Shown: positions 24,433 to 31,479 of the stretch, piece after piece
Position numbering within the stretch: the stretch's first letter is position 1
Layout: each line of letters begins with the position of its first letter
From: DASUPK01 sp963815045
GTDB lineage: Bacteria; Actinomycetota; Thermoleophilia; Solirubrobacterales; 70-9
Direction of reading: 5' to 3'
Assembly: GCA_963815045.1 (NCBI GenBank)
Contig: CAWFET010000003.1
Coordinates: forward strand, 248,001-312,000
DNA length: 64,000 nt
Made by a program: the position numbers and the translations under genes
The notes under the pieces: generated by a model
What the model was told of the DNA's origin: nothing
The model's database searches: none
Seen by the model: the letters and a program-made list of their open reading frames with translations, nothing else

Positions 24433-25272
24433 TCATTTCTCGACGAACGTTCCCGGCCGGGGTGCAGCGAACTTTCCAATCACGGGGTTGTGATCGGCGA
24501 GCCGAATCTTCTTCCCGGTCTCGGGGTCGACCCGGTCCCGCGCCTCGGGCGGCCACGCCGCGGGGTGCTCCACCACCTCCATGCCGCGCACCAGCAGGTG
24601 GCTGAGACGGTCGGGGGCCGTCCGGGGCGCCAGGCCGAACCGCTCCTCGAGCTGGTCGAAGACGCCGCTCGCCTTGGGTCTGACGTTGAAGTCCCCGCCG
24701 AAGATCAATGCGTCGGAGCCGGCGAAGGCGACGGCGCGCTCCGCACCGTCGAGCAGCTCGCGCTCGGCGGAGGACGGTTTGGTGCTGACGTGGAGGTTCG
24801 CGACGCATGGCCCGGCCTCGAGCCGGGTCAGGGCCATGACCCGCAGCTCGGGTTTTCGGGTCAGGACCTCCCGCCTGCGCTCCGCGATTTGGCCGGCGGC
24901 ACCACGGACGAGCGTCGTGTCGGAGCCGCCCTCCCAGGCGCCGAGCAGGTCGGGTCGCCAGCGCCCGATCATCGAGGTGAACGGCTGCAGCCAGTTCCGG
25001 CCGCTGAGCGCGCGGTGTGCCTGCGCGCCGCAGACCTCGGCCAGCCCGGTCTTCCAGCTGGGCGGGAATTCCTGGAACAGGGCCACGTCCCAGTCGACCG
25101 AGTCGATCAGCGTGGCGAACTCGTCGAACAGGTCCCAGTTGGTCTGCTCGTACTCCCTGCCGAGGCGCGGTCCCCGCCTGAAGTTGCCCTTGTGGGCACG
25201 GACCTGGAGCTCGGGCTCGGGAGGCCAGTCGCGACCGTGGAACAAGTTCCATGTCATTGCGGTGAGCTGCAC
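24433..25272 (-). CDS. Endonuclease/exonuclease/phosphatase-fold protein
   Basis: 279 residues of the EEP superfamily: first strand TAMTWNLFHGRD, DVALFQEFPPSW (metal-binding Glu), ANLHVSTK, LIFGGDFNVRP (catalytic Asp/Asn) and LADHNPVIGKF (catalytic Asp-His). No signal peptide, so it acts in the cytoplasm. Nucleic acid, lipid or sugar phosphate could be the substrate. GTG 25272 is divergent from the argF start with only 18 bp between. Confidence 0.82.
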   Translation of the reverse strand: MQLTAMTWNLFHGRDWPPEPELQVRAHKGNFRRGPRLGREYEQTNWDLFDEFATLIDSVDWDVALFQEFPPSWKTGLAEVCGAQAHRALSGRNWLQPFTSMIGRWRPDLLGAWEGGSDTTLVRGAAGQIAERRREVLTRKPELRVMALTRLEAGPCVANLHVSTKPSSAERELLDGAERAVAFAGSDALIFGGDFNVRPKASGVFDQLEERFGLAPRTAPDRLSHLLVRGMEVVEHPAAWPPEARDRVDPETGKKIRLADHNPVIGKFAAPRPGTFVEK

Positions 25273-25277
25273 GGCCC

Positions 25278-25283
25278 TAGTAT
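25278..25283 (+). promoter_or_regulatory. Candidate -10 box TAGTAT of argF, leaderless
   Basis: TAGTAT ends 7 nt before GTG 25291. The short divergent gap to the nuclease-fold gene leaves no room for a leader. Confidence 0.45.
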
Positions 25284-25290
25284 CGATGGC

Positions 25291-26196
25291 GTGATGCATT
25301 CACCGACCGCACACCGCCCGGCGAGCGACTTCCTGACCGGCGAGGAGCTCGATCGCGACGAGCTGCTGGCCCTGCTCGAGCGCGCCGAGGAACTCAAGCG
25401 CGGCAGGGCTCGGGGCGAGGGCAGCGACTCCCTCGCGGGGCTGTCAGTGGCGCTGGTCTTCGAGAAGCCGTCGACGCGGACGCGCGTCTCGTTCGAGGTC
25501 GGCGTCGCCGAGCTTGGCGCAACGCCGATCGTGCTTCGCGGAGACGAGCTGCAGCTCACGCGCGGCGAGTCGTTCGGCGACACGGGCCGCATCCTGTCCG
25601 GCTACCTGCACGGCATCGTGATCCGCTCGGGGTCCGACGAGAGGGTTCGCGAGCTGGCCGATGGCGCGAGCGTCCCTGTGGTCAACGGCCTGACGCCGGG
25701 ACATCACCCCTGCCAGGCCCTCGCCGACCTGCTCACCCTGAAGGAGCGCTTCGGCGACCTGGAGGGGCTGCGGCTCGCCTACGTCGGGGACGGCAACAAC
25801 GTGGCCCGCTCGCTCGCCATCCTCGGCCGAATCGCCGGGGTAGAGGTGGTCGTCGCCAGTCCCGAGGGCTACCGGCTCGAGGAGGGCTTGGCCGAGCTGG
25901 CCGGCGATCCGAAGGCTGCCGTTGCCGGTGCCGACGCCGTCTACACCGACGTCTGGGTGAGCATGGGCGACGAGGAGACCGCGGATCAGAGGCGAGCGGA
26001 CCTCGCTCCCTACCAGGTGAACGACGAGCTGCTCGCGGCGGCCTCCCACCGCGCGATCGCGCTGCACTGCCTCCCCGCCCATCCGGGAGAGGAGATCACG
26101 GCCGACGTGCTCTACGGAGAGCGCTCGGCTGTCTGGGACCAGGCTGAGAACCGCCTGCACGCCCAGAAGGCGCTGCTCGAGCGGCTGCTCGGCTAG
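25291..26196 (+). CDS. argF: Ornithine carbamoyltransferase
   Basis: About 301 residues: carbamoyl-phosphate site EKPSTRTRVSFE, HPCQALADLLT, ornithine-side motifs VYTDVWVSMG and HCLPAHPGEEI. It makes citrulline from ornithine and carbamoyl phosphate. Other arg genes are not adjacent, so it stands alone. GTG 25291 or ATG 25294 may be used; the former is taken from the promoter spacing. The TAG stop shares CTAG (26193-26196) with the convergent gene. Confidence 0.95.
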   Translation: MMHSPTAHRPASDFLTGEELDRDELLALLERAEELKRGRARGEGSDSLAGLSVALVFEKPSTRTRVSFEVGVAELGATPIVLRGDELQLTRGESFGDTGRILSGYLHGIVIRSGSDERVRELADGASVPVVNGLTPGHHPCQALADLLTLKERFGDLEGLRLAYVGDGNNVARSLAILGRIAGVEVVVASPEGYRLEEGLAELAGDPKAAVAGADAVYTDVWVSMGDEETADQRRADLAPYQVNDELLAAASHRAIALHCLPAHPGEEITADVLYGERSAVWDQAENRLHAQKALLERLLG

Positions 26197-26702
26197 CTCG
26201 GCTCGCAGACGACCACAGGGATGCGGCGGCCGACAACGTCGGCGCGCTCCTGGTAGTCGTCGTAGCCGGGATACAGCAGGGTGGCCCGCTTCCAGAGGCG
26301 CTCGCGTTCTGGGCCCTCGGCCTCGCGTGCCCGATAGGCGCCACCTCGCCCGCGAGCCCAGAGCTCGATCTCAGGGTTGGCCGTGACGTTGTGGAACCAG
26401 GCCGGGTGGCGCGGCTTGCCCGTCTGCGACGCGATCAGGATCACGTCGTCGCCGTCCGTGAAGTAGACGAGCGGCGTCGTTCGCTCCTTGCCGCTCTTGG
26501 CGCCCGTATGGGTGAGAAGGACGGTCGGAACCCCGCTCGGGATCTTGGCCAGCCCGCGTGTGGCCCGCATCAGGTGCGGGTCGACCTTGTTGGCGACATT
26601 CAGCGCCATCCATCCGCCGAACTTCCCCTTGGCCGTCCAGCGCAGCGCGCGCTGCATGGGATTGCGCGGCTTGGCCGGATCGAAGTCGGGAACTCGTCCC
26701 AC
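26193..26702 (-). CDS. Ddn-type deazaflavin (F420)-dependent nitroreductase family protein
   Basis: 169 residues: PTVLLTHTGAKSGKERTTPLVY, VILIASQTGKPRHPAWFHNV, ANPEIELWARG and LLYPGYDDYQ are the conserved stretches of the Ddn/nitroreductase family that binds F420. The start GTG 26702 is chosen because TAGGCT at 26714-26709 lies exactly 6 nt upstream; GTG 26708 would abut the hexamer. Likely role is quinone or nitro-compound reduction. Confidence 0.88.
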   Translation of the reverse strand: MGRVPDFDPAKPRNPMQRALRWTAKGKFGGWMALNVANKVDPHLMRATRGLAKIPSGVPTVLLTHTGAKSGKERTTPLVYFTDGDDVILIASQTGKPRHPAWFHNVTANPEIELWARGRGGAYRAREAEGPERERLWKRATLLYPGYDDYQERADVVGRRIPVVVCEPS

Positions 26703-26708
26703 GACCAC

Positions 26709-26714
26709 AGCCTA
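26709..26714 (-). promoter_or_regulatory. Candidate -10 box TAGGCT of the Ddn-like gene
   Basis: On the complement TAGGCT is followed by 6 nt and GTG 26702, the same spacing as other leaderless starts in the window. Confidence 0.45.
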
Positions 26715-26779
26715 GTTCGGTGACGCCCCACTGCTCGGACGGATCCGAGAAATCCCGCTGCCTAGACTTGCTGGCCGCT

Positions 26780-26851
26780 GGCCCCGTCGTCCAACGGCTA
26801 GGACATCAGGTTTTCAACCTGGGAACGCGGGTTCGACTCCCGCCGGGGCTA
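26780..26851 (+). tRNA. tRNA-Glu (anticodon UUC)
   Basis: Acceptor strands GGCCCCG and CGGGGCT pair with a G-U at the end; D stem GTCC/GGAC; anticodon stem TCAGG/CCTGG with loop TTTTCAA (anticodon TTC at 26813-26815); T arm GCGGG-TTCGACT-CCCGC. CCA is not encoded. A TAGACT box lies at 26763-26768. Confidence 0.95.
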
Positions 26852-26927
26852 CTCAGTGGAATACCCCTAGGCCGGTTCTGGGGGCAGGGCTGAGGTAGGG
26901 GCGAGCTGTGGGTGCCAGGCTTGGTGC

Positions 26928-28184
26928 ATGGCGAATTCTCGAGTTCTGATCCTCGGCGGCGGCTTCGGTGGCCTCGAGACGGCGTTCGACCTTCGCCGGC
27001 TCGTCGGAGACCGCGCCGAGATCACGCTCGTCTCCGACCAGGACCACTTCCTCTTCAAGCCGAACTCGATCTACGTCCCCTTCGGACTCGATCCGGAGCG
27101 CCTCAAGGTGGGGCTCGCCAAGCCGGCCGCGAAGCGGGGAATCAGACTGATCCAGGGACATGCGCACGAGATCGATCCCGACGCGCAAAGCGTCACGGTC
27201 GACGACCAGAGGATTGACTACGACCAGCTCGTGATCGCGACCGGCTCGGGGATGCGGCCAAGCGAGATACCGGGACTGAGCGAGCACGCGATCAGCATGT
27301 GGACTCCCGAGGAGATGCTGGAGCTGCGAGCGGGTTTCGAGCGGACGCTCGAGGCGGCGAAGGCCGGCAATCGCCAGCGGGTCCTGTTCCTGATTCCACC
27401 GAACAACAAGTGCGCCGGCCCGCTCTACGAGATCGTTCTGATGTTCGAGACCTGGCTTCGACGCAAGGGAGGTCGCGACGCGACCTCGATCACCTGGGCG
27501 ACCTACGAGGACGGCTACATCCAGGCGTTTGGGCCTCGCCTCCACGAGTTGGTCACCGGCGAGTTCGAGCGGCGGGGGATCGAGGGTCACACCGATTGGG
27601 TGGTCGACAGCGTCGACTCCAAGGGAGTCGAGTTCCACAACGGCGAGCGGCTCGAGCACGATCTGCTGGTTGCGTTCCCTCCCTACGTCGCCTCGACGCC
27701 GTTCCCCGGGCTGGAGGCGGACGACCGCGGCTTCCTGACGACGGACCTGGCCACGCGCCGACTCGAGCGCCATCCCGAGATCTACGCCGTGGGCGACGCC
27801 GGCGACTTCCCCGTCAAGCAGGCGTTCCTCGCCTTCCTGCAAGCCGATGCCGCCGCTTCGCAGATCGCCTCGGTGATCCTCGGAACCGAGCCGAAGCTGA
27901 GCTTCGATCCGGTCAGCATGTGCATCATGGAGCAGTTCGACAAGGCGACCTTCGCCAAGGTCCCGCTGCGCCTCACCGGCGATCCAGCTCACCCGATCGA
28001 GGTTCGTCCGGACGCCAACGGCGACTACCGGGTGGGGTCCAACCGGGTCTGGCGGATCGGGAAGAAGATGCTGGGCACCTCGGTTCCCTGGCGCTTCCGC
28101 CACGGCAAGCCGTTTCACGCGGGCGCCTTCTGGAGCGGCATGGACGTCGGCCTGAAGGCGATGTCCGGCGTCCTCTCCGACTGA
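26928..28184 (+). CDS. Sulfide:quinone oxidoreductase-like FAD protein
   Basis: 418 residues: N-terminal FAD motif VLILGGGFGGLETA, second dinucleotide region with LVIATGSGMRPSE, and GDAGDFPVKQAFLAFLQAD as the FAD ribityl site. Cys in NNKCAGPLYE (about 161) and MCIMEQFD (about 332) lie where SQR enzymes have their redox Cys pair, so electron transfer from sulfide or another sulfur compound to quinone is likely; NADH dehydrogenase type II is the alternative. No membrane helix but a basic/amphipathic C-terminus (WRIGKKML, WRFRHGKPFH). Confidence 0.82.
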   Translation: MANSRVLILGGGFGGLETAFDLRRLVGDRAEITLVSDQDHFLFKPNSIYVPFGLDPERLKVGLAKPAAKRGIRLIQGHAHEIDPDAQSVTVDDQRIDYDQLVIATGSGMRPSEIPGLSEHAISMWTPEEMLELRAGFERTLEAAKAGNRQRVLFLIPPNNKCAGPLYEIVLMFETWLRRKGGRDATSITWATYEDGYIQAFGPRLHELVTGEFERRGIEGHTDWVVDSVDSKGVEFHNGERLEHDLLVAFPPYVASTPFPGLEADDRGFLTTDLATRRLERHPEIYAVGDAGDFPVKQAFLAFLQADAAASQIASVILGTEPKLSFDPVSMCIMEQFDKATFAKVPLRLTGDPAHPIEVRPDANGDYRVGSNRVWRIGKKMLGTSVPWRFRHGKPFHAGAFWSGMDVGLKAMSGVLSD

Positions 28185-28207
28185 CCGCCCCGTTTAGGGG
28201 GCTCGAC

Positions 28208-28213
28208 TAGCCT
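28208..28213 (+). promoter_or_regulatory. Candidate -10 box TAGCCT of lgt, leaderless
   Basis: TAGCCT ends 7 nt before GTG 28221 without a Shine-Dalgarno sequence. Confidence 0.45.
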
Positions 28214-28220
28214 CCCCGCG

Positions 28221-28976
28221 GTGCTGCCTGAGATCCACCTCGGACCGCTCACCCTCCAGACCTTCGGGATCTGCTTCGCGGTTGCGTTCATCGCGGCCGG
28301 GGCCGTGATCTGGCGGCGCTTCGGTGAGCTCGGCAAGCCGGCCGACTGGGCCTACGAGATGGGCTTCGCGGCCCTCATCGGCGGGCTCGTCGGGTCGCGC
28401 CTCGACTTCATCATCGAGAACTACAGCGACGTCAAGGGGGACCTGCTGGGGAACATCTTCTCCGGGTCCGGCCTGGTCTGGTACGGCGGGGTCATAGGCG
28501 GAACCGTCGCAGTCTTGATCTGGGCCTGGTGGCGAGGATTCCTCAACCTCACCCTGCTCGACGTCGCGGCCCCGGCGCTCGCGCTCGGATACGCGATCGG
28601 CCGCTGCGGCTGCCAGCTCTCCGGCGACGGCGACTACGGCAAGGCCTGGGACGGGCCGTGGGCGATGTCCTATCCCGACGGGACGAAGCCGACCCATCAG
28701 ACCGTCCACCCGACGCCGGTCTACGAGACCCTGGTGATGGGCCTGGTCGCGCTGCTGCTCTGGCGGCTCCGCGACCGCCTCACCAACGGACTCCTCTTCG
28801 CGCTCTATCTGCTCCTGGCCGGAGCCGAGCGGTTCCTGGTCGAGTTCATCCGCCGAAACGACGACGTGGCGCTCGGCCTCACGCTGGCCCAGCTGCTCAG
28901 CGTGGCGATGATGCTGATCGGCGGGATCTGGCTCCTGCTGGCCTTCCGCCGCGCTCCCAGGCCGGCCACCGCCTGA
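28221..28976 (+). CDS. lgt: Prolipoprotein diacylglyceryl transferase
   Basis: 251 residues with seven membrane helices and the Lgt motifs GLVGSRLDFIIE, WYGGVIGG, GRCGCQLSGDGDYG (signature GRxGNxxNgExyG in modified form), HPTPVYE and RFLVEFIRRND. It attaches the lipid to the lipobox Cys of preprolipoproteins such as the one encoded at 20648-21208. The signature loop has C and S where many enzymes have N. GTG start follows a TAGCCT box. Confidence 0.92.
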   Translation: MLPEIHLGPLTLQTFGICFAVAFIAAGAVIWRRFGELGKPADWAYEMGFAALIGGLVGSRLDFIIENYSDVKGDLLGNIFSGSGLVWYGGVIGGTVAVLIWAWWRGFLNLTLLDVAAPALALGYAIGRCGCQLSGDGDYGKAWDGPWAMSYPDGTKPTHQTVHPTPVYETLVMGLVALLLWRLRDRLTNGLLFALYLLLAGAERFLVEFIRRNDDVALGLTLAQLLSVAMMLIGGIWLLLAFRRAPRPATA

Positions 28977-29003
28977 GCGTCACAGCGGATTCACAAGCGA
29001 TGC

Positions 29004-29031
29004 GCGGACCTCCGGTAGACCGGAGGTCCGC
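29004..29031 (+). terminator. Stem-loop after lgt
   Basis: GCGGACCTCCGG (29004-29015) pairs perfectly with CCGGAGGTCCGC (29020-29031) with loop TAGA. It ends lgt transcription or protects the short downstream message; no T-tract follows. Confidence 0.65.
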
Positions 29032-29055
29032 AGTCAAATCGCGAAAGGAGGGCGT

Positions 29056-29181
29056 ATGACCGACGAGCTCCAGGAGGTTCAGGAGCCACAGAAGGAGCAG
29101 GCCCCGGAGGCCGAGGAGATGGGGGCCGAGGGGTCCGACCAGGGGGAGGACTCGGCGGAAGAGGGCTCCGAGGATCTCTGA
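29056..29181 (+). CDS. Highly acidic 41-residue peptide
   Basis: ATG 29056 has AAGGAGG at 29045-29051, one of the best ribosome-binding sites in the window. The peptide consists largely of Glu, Gln, Asp, Gly and Ser (17 acidic residues, no Lys after position 13, no Arg or aromatic residue) and ends SEDL. It must be disordered. It might bind a basic partner or buffer cations. No family recognised. The strong translation signal is the main reason to call it real. Confidence 0.6.
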   Translation: MTDELQEVQEPQKEQAPEAEEMGAEGSDQGEDSAEEGSEDL

Positions 29182-29182
29182 G

Positions 29183-29935
29183 CTAGACCGACCGGAGCAG
29201 GCCGCCGTCGAGCGGGATCACCGCTCCCGTGAGATAGGCGGCCCTCTCCGAGCACAGGAAGGCGACCAGGTCGCCGTATTCGTCGGGGTGGCCGAGCCGC
29301 TTGGCGGGGATCCGCTCCTTCGCAGCGGCCTCGGCGCTCTCCAGAGACCCGTCGCGGTCGGCGAGCCGGTCCGTGGCGAACATCCCGGTCGCGACCGTGT
29401 TGACGGTGATGCCGTCGCCCGCGACCTCGTCGGCGAGTGTCTCGAGCAGCCCGAGCGCGGCCAGGCGGTTCGCGTTCGAGAGAGTCAGATACGGGATGGG
29501 CTCGCGGATCGAGCTCGAGGAGACGTTGACGATTCGCCCCCAGCCGCGCTCGCGCATGCCGGGAAGCACCCCCTCGATCAGCAGCCGGGTGGCCAGCACC
29601 AGCGTGCGGAAGGCCTCCTCCCACTCCTCGAGCGAGTTGTCGAGCGCGCCGCCACCGGGGGGCCCTCCCGTGTTGGCGACGAGGATGTCGATCGGCCCGA
29701 GGGACTCGGCGACCTCGCCCGGGAGCTCGCGCACCCGATCCAGGTCGGCGGTGTCGGCGGGGAAGACGTGGACGTCACCCTCGATCTCCTCGGCCGTGGC
29801 CCGCAGCGAGTCTTCGCCGCGGCTCGAGATCGCGACCCGGGCACCCTCCCGCGCCAGGGCCCCGGCGATCCCCCGGCCGATGCCGCGGCTGGCGCCCATC
29901 ACCAGCCCGGTGCGGCCCTCGATTCCTAGGTCCAC
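29183..29935 (-). CDS. Short-chain dehydrogenase/reductase with altered catalytic motif
   Basis: 250 residues of the FabG-like SDR fold: cofactor motif GASRGIGRGIAG (about 14-25), VANTGGPPGG in place of NNAG, VNVSSSSIREPIP with the catalytic Ser, and C-terminal GAVIPLDGGLLRS. The YxxxK pair is not present in the standard form; the segment reads YLTLSNANR. A subgroup of SDRs with LSNxxR is known to carry this change. The GTG overlaps the upstream membrane protein gene by 10 nt. Confidence 0.85.
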   Translation of the reverse strand: MDLGIEGRTGLVMGASRGIGRGIAGALAREGARVAISSRGEDSLRATAEEIEGDVHVFPADTADLDRVRELPGEVAESLGPIDILVANTGGPPGGGALDNSLEEWEEAFRTLVLATRLLIEGVLPGMRERGWGRIVNVSSSSIREPIPYLTLSNANRLAALGLLETLADEVAGDGITVNTVATGMFATDRLADRDGSLESAEAAAKERIPAKRLGHPDEYGDLVAFLCSERAAYLTGAVIPLDGGLLRSV

Positions 29936-30261
29936 AGCGCGCCTCCCGGCCGCTGCGCCAGCCAGGCGCACCAGGCGGCGAAGGCGGCGACGGCGATCGC
30001 AACCCCGAGCCAGTGGACCCCGGCGATGACCGCAAGGGCGCTCGGGATCCCGGCCAGGACGGCGCCCAGCAGCACGCCCCGGGTGTCGAGATGGAGTATC
30101 CAGGCCGTCAGCGCCGCGCACCCGAGCCAGGCGAGCGGTCCGGTGAGCCAGCCCCAGTCCTCGAAGAAGGAGTGCGGGAGGGCCGCCGCGAGGACCAGCG
30201 ACACGGCCGCGACGGCCACGACCTGCGCGACGGCAGCCCGCCAGAGGATCGAGCGGTCCAT
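29926..30261 (-). CDS. Small membrane protein with four predicted helices
   Basis: 111 residues, almost entirely hydrophobic with four helices (about 8-28, 38-55, 62-80, 82-98). No family recognised. ATG 30261 overlaps the TGA of the ATP-grasp gene; its own stop overlaps the SDR start, so the three genes form one coupled unit. A membrane partner of the ATP-grasp or SDR enzyme is possible but unsupported. Confidence 0.65.
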   Translation of the reverse strand: MDRSILWRAAVAQVVAVAAVSLVLAAALPHSFFEDWGWLTGPLAWLGCAALTAWILHLDTRGVLLGAVLAGIPSALAVIAGVHWLGVAIAVAAFAAWCAWLAQRPGGALWT

Positions 30262-31457
30262 CACCCGGTCAGCTTGGCGAGGTACGCCGCGTCGTCGGGA
30301 GGCAGGCCCGGAATGGACTGGCCGTCCCAGGTGATCCCGTCGGACATCGCGACGAAGAGCTGCTCGCGCTGGCGCAGGCTGAGCTTCTCGAACCGCGCCA
30401 GGGCGAGGAAGGAATAGAGCTTCGGCATCGCGTCCCGCCAGCCGTGGTCGGTGCCGTGGACCTTCGCGAGGTCGTGGATCGTCTTGGGCGCATCCTTCAG
30501 CGGCTCCCTGAAGATCTGCGCGAAGACGGCGAAGTCAAGCTGCTCCATGCGGCCCTCCGGCACAAGCAGGGTCTCGTCGGTGGGCGCGACCAGCCCGCAC
30601 TCGAGCTCCTCGGCGGTCATCAGGAGGACGCCGTCGGTCGGCCGCGGATTGCACTCGATCATCACGAGCCCGTCGTCGGTCTCGATGAAGTCGAGCGACA
30701 TCTGCCCGTCCCAGCTCAGGTCGCTGCCGAGCTTCTCGACGGTGGGCAGCGTGTCCGAGGGGTCGACCGAGAGGAACTGGATCCCCGTCGAATGCTCCCA
30801 CTGTCGGGGCGCCCGGTAGGACATGTGGGTCGCGACCCTGCCGTCGTGAAGCGCCGAGTACGTGCAGTGCATCGGCCCGTCGACGAACTCCTGCACCAGC
30901 CAGGGGTTCGCCTCTGTCGGCTGGCAGGCGTCGACCGAGAGGTGGCCGGCCAGCGGGCCGGTGTTGGTGAGCAGGCCGACGCCGCCGCGCGAGAAGGCCG
31001 CGCGGGCGAAGTAACGCGGATAGCTCTCGATCGCCTTGTTCAGCTCATCCGGGCTGTGGGCGAGCGTGGTGTGCGGCGTGCGGATCTCGAGCCGGTCGCA
31101 GAGCTCCTGGAAGGTGCCCTTGTCGTGCACCTGCGCGAGGGTGCGGAAGGGAGGCGCGTAGAGCTTCGTCACGGCGGAGAGCCGCTCATGCTGCGCGGCG
31201 AGGTAAAAGACTTCCTCGAACATCGGGATGACGACTTCGATCTCGTTGACCTCCGCGATCCGCTCGACGTCGGAGGCGAACTGCGCCGGGTCGGCAGTCG
31301 CCGAGGCCGTGGTGAAGTGGCCGGACAGGTACTTGGAGTGGCTGCCCGGGGAGGCCTCGTAGCTGTCGCAGGCGAAGACCTCGTGTCCGCGCTCCCCGAG
31401 CTTGCGGATCACGTCGAGCGCGAACGGCATCCGGGAGCTGGTGATCAGGAGCCTCAC
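30261..31457 (-). CDS. ATP-grasp domain carboxylate ligase-like protein
   Basis: 398 residues: Rossmann-like preATP-grasp domain (LLITSSRMPFALDVIRKLG), then an ATP-grasp domain with VHDKGTFQELCDRL, WLVQEFVDGP and the metal-binding MSLDFIETDDG...MIECNPRPT. Such proteins ligate a carboxylate to an amine or thiol; the substrate is unknown. It leads an operon with a membrane protein and an SDR. GTG 31457 has TAGGGT 7 nt upstream and no ribosome-binding site. Confidence 0.85.
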   Translation of the reverse strand: MRLLITSSRMPFALDVIRKLGERGHEVFACDSYEASPGSHSKYLSGHFTTASATADPAQFASDVERIAEVNEIEVVIPMFEEVFYLAAQHERLSAVTKLYAPPFRTLAQVHDKGTFQELCDRLEIRTPHTTLAHSPDELNKAIESYPRYFARAAFSRGGVGLLTNTGPLAGHLSVDACQPTEANPWLVQEFVDGPMHCTYSALHDGRVATHMSYRAPRQWEHSTGIQFLSVDPSDTLPTVEKLGSDLSWDGQMSLDFIETDDGLVMIECNPRPTDGVLLMTAEELECGLVAPTDETLLVPEGRMEQLDFAVFAQIFREPLKDAPKTIHDLAKVHGTDHGWRDAMPKLYSFLALARFEKLSLRQREQLFVAMSDGITWDGQSIPGLPPDDAAYLAKLTG

Positions 31458-31464
31458 GGCCCTA

Positions 31465-31470
31465 ACCCTA
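31465..31470 (-). promoter_or_regulatory. Candidate -10 box TAGGGT of the ATP-grasp operon
   Basis: On the complement TAGGGT is followed by 7 nt and GTG 31457, consistent with a leaderless message. Confidence 0.45.
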
Positions 31471-31479
31471 GAGGCGCGG

